Source: Pseudorhizobium tarimense
GTDB lineage: Bacteria; Pseudomonadota; Alphaproteobacteria; Rhizobiales; Rhizobiaceae
Length of the DNA: 64,000 nt
Reading direction: 5' to 3'
Assembly (NCBI RefSeq): GCF_022968135.1
Contig: NZ_JALJRA010000002.1
Location: 247,967 to 311,966, forward strand
The notes beneath the pieces were generated by a model. That model searched no databases. It saw only the letters and a program-made list of their open reading frames with translations, and was not told the origin of the DNA. The translations under genes and the position numbers were made by a program. Below are positions 10,699 through 20,026 of the stretch, in pieces (position 1 is the stretch's first letter; every line of letters begins with the position of its first letter).

Positions 10699-11100
10699 TC
10701 AGGACGGTGCGATCAGCGATACCGTCGGAAAGTAGGATCGGAAGCGCCCGACATCGCGGGTCAGCACCGGCAGGTTCTGAACCGCCGCCTGGGCGCCGAT
10801 CAGGAAATCTGGCAGAACGCCGGTTCGGGACCCACCGGCGCGGCGATAGCCGGTAAACACCTTGCCGGCCAGAAATAGTGCTGCTCTAGGCAAGGGCGCA
10901 AGCACCAGCTCCGCCTGTTCAACGAAAGCGTCCAGATCCTCGATACGTGCGTAGCGGACGGACAGTTCTGCATAGATGATGTCGTTGATCATGAGCGGCC
11001 CAGAAAGGCTTGCCGCTTCCAGTTGCGCCACGGCCCAATCCGCCCAGACGGGATCGTTCGTCACGAGATCCAGCAGGACATTGGTGTCGACAAGCGTCAT
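10699..11100 (-). CDS. PIN-domain toxin (VapC family)
   Basis: A 133-residue PIN-domain ribonuclease. The acidic residues expected to hold Mg2+ are Asp5 (VDTNVLLD), Glu45 (YAELS), Asp98 (LPDFLIGAQA) and Asp116 (TRDVGRFRSYF). It overlaps the antitoxin gene by four bases (ATGA) with the antitoxin first, the usual toxin-antitoxin order. Known VapC toxins cleave tRNA or rRNA; the target of this one cannot be told from sequence. It appears intact. Confidence 0.9.
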   Translation of the reverse strand: MTLVDTNVLLDLVTNDPVWADWAVAQLEAASLSGPLMINDIIYAELSVRYARIEDLDAFVEQAELVLAPLPRAALFLAGKVFTGYRRAGGSRTGVLPDFLIGAQAAVQNLPVLTRDVGRFRSYFPTVSLIAPS

Positions 11101-11333
11101 GCCTCACCGCGGGTGAGTGCCATGATCGCTTCCGTGCTGAGACCTTCACCGGCATGTCCCCGAAGCCGCTGAAAACGGCTGGCCGGACTGTTCTTCTTGT
11201 CGGCCCTCGTCAGCACCACGCTGCCATCCGCATTTCTTTGAAAGTCGACCTCCGTCCCCGGCACGATCCCGAGCAGATCGCGAACCGCCTTGGGAATGGT
11301 GACCTGCCCTTTGGTCGTCACTGTCGTTGTCAT
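11097..11333 (-). CDS. AbrB-type antitoxin (VapB family)
   Basis: A 78-residue DNA-binding antitoxin. The N-terminus MTTTVTTKGQVTIPKAVRD is a SpoVT/AbrB swapped-hairpin domain; the C-terminal half (residues about 45-78) should wrap the toxin. The ATG at 11333 is chosen because AGGA lies just before it and the domain starts there; the frame is open for 19 codons more upstream, but those codons overlap the operator. It is cotranscribed with the toxin gene. Confidence 0.9.
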   Translation of the reverse strand: MTTTVTTKGQVTIPKAVRDLLGIVPGTEVDFQRNADGSVVLTRADKKNSPASRFQRLRGHAGEGLSTEAIMALTRGEA

Positions 11334-11343
11334 GCTGGATCCT

Positions 11344-11371
11344 GTAATACCCTTTGGTTGAAAGGTATTAC
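11344..11371 (-). promoter_or_regulatory. Operator-like palindrome upstream of the antitoxin gene
   Basis: GTAATACC (11344-11351) and GGTATTAC (11364-11371) are perfect inverted 8-mers, with CTTT and AAA extending them inward. The site lies 10-38 bases before the antitoxin start. Autoregulation by a VapBC complex at such a palindrome is well known, so this is the likely operator; TATTAC in the arm may double as a -10 element. Confidence 0.75.
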
Positions 11372-11490
11372 TTTCCGACGATGATTTCAATCAGCCTGCC
11401 GGCAGATGGTGCCTCTCCTATCTAGGCCTGATCTCTATGCCTTCTGGTGGGTTAGGTTAGCGCTCAGGAACGGGAAGGCTTGGTTTTGGA

Positions 11491-11511
11491 TCCTCGGGTC
11501 AAGCCTGAGGA
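11491..11511. repeat. Short intergenic palindrome, copy 2
   Basis: TCCTCGGG and CCTGAGGA pair with one G-T wobble. It is the same element as at 10241 (shared core GTCANGCC, followed by ATGACGA). It lies in the 434-base gap between the antitoxin and the next membrane gene pair, which otherwise holds the repeat at 11550 and an Lrp remnant; 11391-11490 shows nothing else. Confidence 0.7.
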
Positions 11512-11549
11512 TGACGAAGGCGGGGGTGGGGCAGGACGTTCCACGCTCT

Positions 11550-11592
11550 CCTCATCCTGAGGTGGCCGGCAGAGCCGGCCCTCGAAGGATCC
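11550..11592. repeat. REP-like palindromic element (CTCATCCTGAGG family)
   Basis: The outer arms ATCCTGAGG and CCTCGAAGGAT flank a perfect inner hairpin GGCCGGC-AGA-GCCGGCC. The outer sequence is a familiar intergenic element in Rhizobiales genomes. A truncated relative (CTCACCCTGAGGTG) is present near 10207. Confidence 0.75.
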
Positions 11593-11615
11593 TTCCTGCT
11601 ATGCCAAGCGGCGGC

Positions 11616-11793
11616 TCATAGTCGAATAGCCGTCTCTTCTTTGGCGGTGCGGATCACCATCATCGTAAAGAAGCGCGCGACGTTCGTCTGGTCGCGAAAC
11701 AGACGCTGGCAAAGAAGGTCGTACTCTTCCATGTCCCTCAGGCGCAACATCAGGACAACATCGGTCTCACTGGATTCCGGAGCCCAAAGCTAG
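11616..11793 (-). pseudogene. Lrp/AsnC regulator, C-terminal remnant
   Basis: The reverse strand encodes ESSETDVVLMLRLRDMEEYD and then LLCQRLFRDQTNVARFFTMM, ending at a stop at 11616-11618. This matches the ligand-binding C-terminal domain of Lrp/AsnC regulators. Reading upstream soon meets a TAG, and the helix-turn-helix half is absent, so only about a third of the gene survives. Confidence 0.7.
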
Positions 11794-11824
11794 GGCTATG
11801 AGACAACCCTTGTGGAGGTCTCAC

Positions 11825-12334
11825 ATGCAGCTCTGGACAATCCTATTATGCACGACCCGCGAAACTCTCGGGATCTATTAGATGCTGGCTCGGATCATGA
11901 TTCCAATTGCGCTTCTAACGGAACTTCTGGCGAGGGCGGGCGCAATCAAGGCCATGGCACCAGCATTCGCTCCCCTAATGCACCTAATCGGCCTGCCACC
12001 AGAGCTCGGGTTGGCCTGGCTAACTGGGATGTTGGTCGGAATATGGGGTGCCATCCCTCTAGTTTTCACGCTAGTTCCGGTATCAAGTCTAAGCGCGGGG
12101 GACATCACCGTCTTCTCGGCGCTGATCCTGTTCGCCCATGGCCTGCCGACGGAGTAGAAGATCATCCAGCAGGCAGGGCCGGGGATGGCCGCGACGACGC
12201 TGCTGCGCATTATTGGCGGGTTGCTCTACGCTTTCCTCCTGCATCATATCCTGGCAGCTACCGGCTGGCTGTCCGGTCCTGCCGGGCCCACCTGGGTGCC
12301 AATGAGCGCCACAGTCAGCTGGCTTCACACATGA
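11825..12334 (+). pseudogene. Nucleoside-recognition (GATE) membrane protein with two in-frame amber codons
   Basis: A single frame runs from an ATG at 11825, with GGAGG in good position, to TGA at 12332-12334. It is interrupted by TAG at 11879-11881 and TAG at 12155-12157, with no frame change. The segments between them are continuous hydrophobic protein: MQLWTILLCTTRETLGIY, then MLARIMIPIALLTELLARAG with LAWLTGMLVGIWGAIPLVF and FAHGLPTE, then KIIQQAGPGMAATTLLRIIGG. The second amber probably replaced a Gln (EQKIIQQAG). Codon choice is less GC-biased than in the neighbours. The downstream partner gene is intact. Confidence 0.7.
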
Positions 12335-12349
12335 GGACTTATCGAGACA

Positions 12350-12802
12350 ATGGCACGGATACTGGTGATCCTGATCATCCTGTCGTGGAGCCTTGAGCTC
12401 CTCCGTGCGACAGGCTTGTTGGGTCTGATGATGAAGGCTCTGTCGCCGTTGTTGAGATTGGCCGGTATTCGTGGAGAAGCAGAGCATCTGACGGCCGTCG
12501 AATTGTTCCTGGGTATCTCCTATGGGGCCGGCCTACTCATCCGCGAAGCACGATCAGGGGCAATCTCGCCTCGCCAAATCTTTCTCTCATGTGTTGTCAT
12601 GGGCTTCGCGCATAGCGTGACCGAGGATGCGATCCTGATGATTTCGCTCGGTGCGGACGTGTACGGAGTTCTTGTGGGGCGTATCGTCTTCGCAATCGCT
12701 GCAGCCGCAGCGATTGCCGCGCTGCTACGACGCTATCCGACGAAGCCTTCTTCGCGCGAATTTATCGGGCGCCGCATGCGCAGCCAGAGGCGGGTGACCT
12801 AG
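12350..12802 (+). CDS. Nucleoside-recognition (GATE) domain membrane protein
   Basis: A 150-residue membrane protein with about four helices. Hallmarks are LGISYGAGLLIREARSG and VVMGFAHSVTEDAILMISLG, which match nucleoside-recognition/SpmB-like gate domains. It follows the amber-bearing gene by 15 bases with GAGGA before the ATG, so the two were a cotranscribed pair, probably subunits of one transporter-like complex. With the partner broken its function is doubtful. Confidence 0.65.
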   Translation: MARILVILIILSWSLELLRATGLLGLMMKALSPLLRLAGIRGEAEHLTAVELFLGISYGAGLLIREARSGAISPRQIFLSCVVMGFAHSVTEDAILMISLGADVYGVLVGRIVFAIAAAAAIAALLRRYPTKPSSREFIGRRMRSQRRVT

Positions 12803-12829
12803 TTCGAAGCGAAAAGGTCGGTGACCCCC

Positions 12830-14650
<1,821 letters not shown>

Positions 14651-14904
14651 GGCCCGCGCATATAGCAGCGCTCAAAGGCGCCGCATAGCCGGTAGTCACC
14701 GGCATTTGCGACAAATGCGCGGCTTTTGGGTGCCAAGTGGCGCCCTTACCTGCGGCGGGGGAGCAGCTAGGCCCTTGGACGCTCGTTTGCCGCCGTTTCG
14801 CCGTGCTCGCCCCGTTGCAGCCGCAATGTTCCGCAATAGGGCTGGACGATGGCGCCGTCCTCAGAAATGTTTGGCGCGAGCGGGGATAGCAAGGATAGGG
14901 CGAA

Positions 14905-16464
14905 CTGAAGAGGCTGAGGGGACAAAGGATCGGGCCGCTGATCGCAGGCGCGGTCGTGCTGCTGCTTGCGGTTGCTGCCGCAGGCGTGATGGAGCGTGCG
15001 CGCTCGCAGCAGGAGCTTCACGATCTCGGCATGCTGGCCGACCGCATCGAGGGCCGGATCGACAGCCAGACATCGCTTCTCTCCTTTCTCCGCTCCTTTC
15101 TCGTCGCCGATGACTACCGGGTCGATATCGCCGACATCCGCGATTTCCTCGATCTCGGCGACGAGCATGACCTGAAAGGCGGGATGCAGGGCATCGGCGT
15201 TGCGCTCTTCCAGCCGGCGGGCGAGACCGGCGAGGCGCTTTCGATCCTCCGCTCCTCCTATGGCGGTGACCAGCGCGTCTGGCCGGAAACCGATCAGCCC
15301 CACCGCTTCCCGATCGTGCTTCTGGAGCCGCCGGATGCCCGCAACCAGGCGGCAATCGGCTACGACATGTATTCCGAACCGGTGCGGCGCGAGGCGATGG
15401 ATCGCGCCTGGCGCTCCGGCCGTGCGGCGGCGACTGCCCCGGTGGAGCTGGTGCAGGAGATCACCGAGGAAAAGCAGAGCGGCTTCCTGATCTACCAGCC
15501 AGTGATGAGGAAGGACGGCCGCTCCATCCACAGCATGGTCTATGCCCCATATAGATCAGGGGACCTAATGCAGACGGCGCTGTCGCTTCCGAGCGACCTT
15601 GGCGTCGTGGCGCGGGTGGTCGATGCTGCGACGGGTGAGGTGATGCTGGAGCCGGAGGGCGATATCGCCTGGCAAGGGCGTTTTCCCATCACGATCGCGG
15701 ACCGGGAATGGCAGGTGGACCTTGCCTATCGCGACCGTGGCAACCTGCTGCTGCAACCTTCCTTCGTCACGCTGCTGGTCGGCGGTCTGGTGGCGATCCT
15801 GCTGCAGCGGCTGCTGCAGCAGCGCGAGCAGCGCATCGCCGCCGAACGCGAGACGGCCCGCGAGGCACGGCAGGCGGCGGAACTGCGCGGCCTCCTGCTC
15901 GACGAGACCAAGCACCGGCTGAAGAACTCGATCGCCCGCATTGCCGGCATCGCACGGCTGACCGCACGCGAGGCGGAAAGCAAGGACGAGTTCCTCGCCG
16001 CGCTGGAGCGGCAGCTGAAGGCGCTGGCGGCTGCCCAGGATCTCCTCAACCCGTCGCTCGACGGCCGGGTCGACTTCAAGGCGCTGCTCGAGGCGGAACT
16101 TGCTTCCGTCGGCGGCAGCATGGACGGGCTCGTCATCGACGGCCCGCCGCTTCTGCTTGACGCCAATCAGGCGCAGGCGCTCGGGCTGGTGACGCACGAG
16201 CTTCTCACCAACGCCTTAAAATACGGCGCCCTCGGCAGGGCCGGCGGGCGGCTTGAGGTGCGCTGGACAACGGGCCCGACAGCGCGTCTGGAGTGGCTGG
16301 AATGGAGCGACAGCGTCGTCGACCTTGCCGCAAGCGGCTTCGGCACGCGGCTGATCGAGACGTTGGTGAAGCGCCAGCTCGGCGGAAGCCTCACCCGCAC
16401 GGTGGGCGAGAACGCGTACAGGCTGGTGATGGAATGGCCGCTGGAGCGGCGGGGCGCCAGCTGA
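14905..16464 (+). CDS. CHASE-domain sensor histidine kinase (HisKA_2 type)
   Basis: An inner-membrane kinase of about 519 residues. After an N-terminal helix (PLIAGAVVLLLAVAAAG) comes a periplasmic CHASE domain (AIGYDMYSEPVRREAM), a second helix near residue 290 (FVTLLVGGLVAILL), a short coiled segment and the kinase core: His337 in ETKHRLKNS, N-box HELLTNALKYGAL, G-box GFGTRL. The start is uncertain. No ATG fits; the CTG at 14905 is eight to ten bases after AAGGA and keeps the whole first helix, while the next choice, GTG at 14956, would cut the helix. No response regulator is adjacent. Confidence 0.82.
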   Translation: MKRLRGQRIGPLIAGAVVLLLAVAAAGVMERARSQQELHDLGMLADRIEGRIDSQTSLLSFLRSFLVADDYRVDIADIRDFLDLGDEHDLKGGMQGIGVALFQPAGETGEALSILRSSYGGDQRVWPETDQPHRFPIVLLEPPDARNQAAIGYDMYSEPVRREAMDRAWRSGRAAATAPVELVQEITEEKQSGFLIYQPVMRKDGRSIHSMVYAPYRSGDLMQTALSLPSDLGVVARVVDAATGEVMLEPEGDIAWQGRFPITIADREWQVDLAYRDRGNLLLQPSFVTLLVGGLVAILLQRLLQQREQRIAAERETAREARQAAELRGLLLDETKHRLKNSIARIAGIARLTAREAESKDEFLAALERQLKALAAAQDLLNPSLDGRVDFKALLEAELASVGGSMDGLVIDGPPLLLDANQAQALGLVTHELLTNALKYGALGRAGGRLEVRWTTGPTARLEWLEWSDSVVDLAASGFGTRLIETLVKRQLGGSLTRTVGENAYRLVMEWPLERRGAS

Positions 16465-16476
16465 CGCCGGGACGGC

Positions 16477-17829
16477 TCAGAGAAAAGCCAGCCCGATGCC
16501 GCCGAGCGCGCAGAAGACCACGACAATCCACGGCGGCACCTTCCACACCACAAGCAGCAGGAAAGCCGCAAGCGCCAGCGCGAAGTCGTAAGGACTGAGC
16601 ACTGCGCTCGTCCACACCGGGCTGTAGAGGGCTGCCCCCAGTATGCCGACCACCGCGGCATTGGCGCCGCGCATGGCCGCCTGGGCGCGCGGCCGGCGGC
16701 GGAACCGGTCCCAGAAGGGCAACACGCCGAGAAGCAGCAGGAAGCCGGGAAGAAAGATGGCGATTAGCGCGATGACCGCGCCAGCCACGCCGTTCGGCGC
16801 CGGGTCCGTGACGGCGCCGAGATAGGCGGCGAAGGTGAAGAGTGGCCCGGGAACCGCCTGGGCCGCTCCATAGCCTGCAAGGAAGGCATCCTCGCTCACC
16901 CATCCGGGTACAACGACCTCCGCTTGCAGGAGCGGCAGAACCACATGGCCGCCGCCGAAGACAAGGGCCCCGGCGCGGAAGAAGGCATCGGCCAGCGACA
17001 GCCCCTGCGCATCCAGAGCATTTGTCAGGAGCGGCAGGCCAAGCAACAGCGCCAGGAAGACGAGCAGACAGGCGGCGCCGACCCGCCGAGGCACCCGGAA
17101 GGAGAGGTGGGTGGCCTCGACCGCCGCGCCGTTGCGGCAAAGCACGAGGCCGGCGAGTGCACCGGCGGCGATCGCCGCAATTTGGCCGACTGATTCGGCG
17201 GTCGCGACCGCGATCAGCACGGCCGCAAGCGCGATCCCCGCCCGCGGCCGGTCTGGCGTCAGGCTCTTCGCCATGCCCCAGGCGGCCTGGGCAACGACGG
17301 CGACGGCCGCCAGCTTCAGCCCGTGCAGCAGGCCTTGGCCGAGCGCCCCGTCGAAGGATGTGGCGGCGAAGGCAAAGGCGAGGAGGAGCAGGGCCGAGGG
17401 CAGGGTGAAAGCCGTCCATGCTGCAAGTGCGCCAATCGGCCCGCCGCGCAGGAGGCCCAGCGCAAAGCCCACCTGGCTCGACGCCGGCCCGGGGAGGAAC
17501 TGGCAGAGCGCCACGAGATCCGCATAGCCCGCCTCGTCGATCCACTTGCGGCGCACCACCAGCTCGTCGCGGAAATAGCCCAGATGCGCAATCGGCCCGC
17601 CGAACGAGGTGAGCCCGAGCTTGAGGAACGCGAAGAAGACTTCCCGTGGTGTGCCGTGGGCGGCGGTGCTGGCGGCTTCCGAGCTGGACGATGCGACGGG
17701 CTGCGGCACGGGCGGGTCCTTTGCGAGATGTGGCTTCACGGGACTTTGCCCGTGAAGCGGTACCGGTAGGACGGCTTCATGACAAGCGATTGTGGGTGCG
17801 GTCAGAAGTGCCCGTCCGGAGAATGCCAC
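16477..17829 (-). CDS. chrA: Chromate transporter, ChrA family (two CHR domains)
   Basis: A 450-residue membrane protein with two homologous halves, each bearing the CHR signature: LGLTSFGGPIAHLGYFRDE near residue 70 and GALVFGGGHVVLPLL near 290. It should export chromate in exchange for protons or work on a related oxyanion. The start is the GTG at 17829, five bases after a perfect AGGAGG located in the 15-base gap behind the SDR gene; this gives an unusual polar extension of about 60 residues before the first CHR domain. It is probably cotranscribed with that SDR gene. Confidence 0.88.
   Translation of the reverse strand: MAFSGRALLTAPTIACHEAVLPVPLHGQSPVKPHLAKDPPVPQPVASSSSEAASTAAHGTPREVFFAFLKLGLTSFGGPIAHLGYFRDELVVRRKWIDEAGYADLVALCQFLPGPASSQVGFALGLLRGGPIGALAAWTAFTLPSALLLLAFAFAATSFDGALGQGLLHGLKLAAVAVVAQAAWGMAKSLTPDRPRAGIALAAVLIAVATAESVGQIAAIAAGALAGLVLCRNGAAVEATHLSFRVPRRVGAACLLVFLALLLGLPLLTNALDAQGLSLADAFFRAGALVFGGGHVVLPLLQAEVVVPGWVSEDAFLAGYGAAQAVPGPLFTFAAYLGAVTDPAPNGVAGAVIALIAIFLPGFLLLLGVLPFWDRFRRRPRAQAAMRGANAAVVGILGAALYSPVWTSAVLSPYDFALALAAFLLLVVWKVPPWIVVVFCALGGIGLAFL
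17734..17757. repeat. 9-bp inverted repeat inside the 5' end of chrA
   Basis: CTTCACGGG (17734-17742) and CCCGTGAAG (17749-17757) are perfect inverted repeats with a six-base loop. They lie about 25 codons inside the chrA frame, in the poorly conserved N-terminal extension. A role as operator or mRNA hairpin is possible. Confidence 0.6.
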
Positions 17830-17844
17830 GTCTGCCTCCTGGCC

Positions 17845-18600
17845 TCAGATCGTCTGTCCACCGGAGACTTCGATGCGTTGTCCGGTAACCCACCGGTTTT
17901 CCGGGCCGAGCAGGCTTGCCACCATCGGCCCGATATCGTCCGGGACGCCGACACGCCCAAGGGCTGTCATCCCGGCGAACTGGCTGTTGAGGTCGGGCAT
18001 GTCGCGAACGGCACCGCCGAGGAAATCTGTCTCGATGGCGCCGGGTGCCACAGTGTTTGCGGTAATGCCGCGGGAGGCAAGTTCCTTGGCCATGTAGACG
18101 GTGAGGATCTCGACCGCGCCCTTGGCGGCCGAGTATGCCGAGAACCCGGCTGCCGAGACGCGCGTCAAGCCAGAAGAGAAGTTTACGATGCGGCCGCTTT
18201 CCACAAGAAGCGGCAGAAGCGCCTGCGTCAGGAAGAACACGCCTTTGACATGGGTGTCGAAGAGTGAATCGAATTGCGCCTCGGTTGTCTCGGCGAAGCT
18301 TGCCATTTCGCCATGCCCGGCATTGTTGACGAGATGGTCGAAGGTGGCGCGGCTCCACGTGTCCGCCAGCACCTCGTGGACTTTTTCGGCGAAAGCGGAG
18401 AATGACGAAACATCCGTCACGTCGAGCTGCAGGGCTACTGCTTTGCGACCGAGAGCCTCGACCTCGGCAACAACCGCTTCGGCCTCTTTTGTGCCGCTGC
18501 GATAGGTTACGATGACGTCTCCGCCATGCCCGGCAATGCTGATTGCGGTATTGCGGCCAAGCCCGCGGCTGCCGCCGGTCACGATAGATACTGTGGTCAT
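17845..18600 (-). CDS. Short-chain dehydrogenase/reductase
   Basis: A 251-residue classical SDR. The nucleotide-binding motif TGGSRGLG is at 8-15, NNAG lies near 92, and the catalytic Tyr-Lys pair is in YSAAK near 153-157; the C-terminus RWVTGQRIEVSGGQTI is typical. Arg12 after the glycine motif suggests NADPH use. The substrate is unknown. It is divergent from the AraC gene at 18854, and chrA follows it after 15 bases. A close structural parallel is the SDR/AraC pair at 57.7-59.5 kb. Confidence 0.92.
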   Translation of the reverse strand: MTTVSIVTGGSRGLGRNTAISIAGHGGDVIVTYRSGTKEAEAVVAEVEALGRKAVALQLDVTDVSSFSAFAEKVHEVLADTWSRATFDHLVNNAGHGEMASFAETTEAQFDSLFDTHVKGVFFLTQALLPLLVESGRIVNFSSGLTRVSAAGFSAYSAAKGAVEILTVYMAKELASRGITANTVAPGAIETDFLGGAVRDMPDLNSQFAGMTALGRVGVPDDIGPMVASLLGPENRWVTGQRIEVSGGQTI

Positions 18601-18853
18601 GTCTGGTTTCCCTTGTGCGTACGGGGTGAGGATCGTTGCGAAAGGCGGGTGTAGGCACTGCCGGATTGGTGATCGTTTGCCTATTCATGCAACCGACGCC
18701 GCTGTTCATTGCTTCCGCGGACAGATCCATCGCTCGTTCGGCCGGATCGGGGTTGCCAGAATCTCCCGTTGTTTTGCCTAATCCGCCGACCTTGCTTGTC
18801 TGTGGGAAACGAAAGCGCTTTACTGCTCGCTGCACTGGCTACGAAAGCAGATC

Positions 18854-19750
18854 ATGTTGAACAGCACGCTCCTCGATTGCGTCCGCCGCTTTGCCGATGC
18901 CAATGCCGACCGGTTCGGCGTCGCCCGCACGCCGATTCCGGGTCTCTTTGCCATGCGGGCCACGGCTCCAAGCAAAATGCAATATGCCATCTCGAAGCCG
19001 CTCGTGGCGCTGGTCCTGCAGGGCAGCAAGCGTGTGACGATGGGCAGCTCGACCTTTGACTTTGGTGCGGGTGAATCTCTGCTGATCGCCGCCGATGTTC
19101 CGAATGTCAGCCAGATCACTCGGGCAACGGCGGGCAAGCCGTATTACTCGCTGGTGCTCGATATCGATCCGGCTGTGACGCAGTCGCTTGTTCTGGAAAT
19201 CGGCATTGCTCAGGCCGAGACAGGCGCACCCATCCACGTTGATCCCACCGAAGCGGAGGTTGCCGACGCTGCACTTCGCTTGATGCGTCTTCTGGATCGG
19301 CCGAAGTCGATCCCTATCCTGCAGGACCAACTGATCAGGGAAATGCACTATTGGCTGCTGACCGGTCCCCACGGCGCCGGCATTCGCGCCCTTGGCTTTG
19401 CCGACAGTCATGCAAACCGCGTCGCGCGGGCAGTTGCCGTCATCCGGAGCGGGTATAGCGAGGCGATCCCTGTTGAGCGCTTGGCTGCGGTGGCCGGGAT
19501 GAGCCCGTCATCCTTCCATCAGCATTTCCGTGCGTTCACCTCGCTCTCGCCGCTGCAGTTCCAGAAGCAGCTTCGGCTCATCGAGGCGCGGCGGATGATG
19601 ATCTCGGAAGGCGCAACCATCAGCAACGCGGCTTACGCGGTCGGCTATGAAAGCGTGCCGCAGTTCACCCGCGAATACGGGCGAATGTTCGGGGTCTCTC
19701 CTGCCCGCGATGTTCGGGAGAGCAGCGGAAAGATCCAGCTCGCTGCCTGA
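18854..19750 (+). CDS. AraC-family regulator (AraC_N type)
   Basis: A 298-residue regulator. Residues about 20-175 form the AraC_N sensor domain (KPLVALVLQGSKRVTMGSS), and residues about 190-290 the double helix-turn-helix (VERLAAVAGMSPSSFHQHF; ISNAAYAVGYESVPQFTREY). It is transcribed away from the SDR-chrA genes with about 250 bases between, so it probably controls them and itself. In related systems such regulators respond to small electrophiles or aromatic compounds, but nothing here identifies the ligand. Confidence 0.9.
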   Translation: MLNSTLLDCVRRFADANADRFGVARTPIPGLFAMRATAPSKMQYAISKPLVALVLQGSKRVTMGSSTFDFGAGESLLIAADVPNVSQITRATAGKPYYSLVLDIDPAVTQSLVLEIGIAQAETGAPIHVDPTEAEVADAALRLMRLLDRPKSIPILQDQLIREMHYWLLTGPHGAGIRALGFADSHANRVARAVAVIRSGYSEAIPVERLAAVAGMSPSSFHQHFRAFTSLSPLQFQKQLRLIEARRMMISEGATISNAAYAVGYESVPQFTREYGRMFGVSPARDVRESSGKIQLAA

Positions 19751-19802
19751 GAAGACGGTCGGGTGCCCGAAGTTCAAGGGAGGCCGTGGCCACAGGAAGT
19801 GG

Positions 19803-19829
19803 CATGGCCACGAAAGGTTTACGTCCATG
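19803..19829. repeat. Palindromic element, left of the autotransporter gene
   Basis: An imperfect hairpin CATGGCC...GTCCATG followed by CCCAAGACCG. A related hairpin with the same following sequence lies right of the autotransporter gene (22514). Both also share a GGTGCCCGAAG-like block and a CATTCGTCT block nearby, in different order. The rest of 19751-20026 shows no gene. Confidence 0.5.
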
Positions 19830-20026
19830 CCCAAGACCGCAGGATGTCCCGCATTCGTCTGCCGAATTGCAGACATTACGGCAGTTTCGGAAGTATCCTC
19901 TTTTTTAGCAGATACTCATGAAAAAGCCTGATTTCTGAAAGATGGCGCATTCGTGCAGCTCAAGGTCCGTCAGGCGGTCATCAGAGAGCATCATCATCCT
20001 ACTCTCGTCGATGGTCTTACTTGAGC

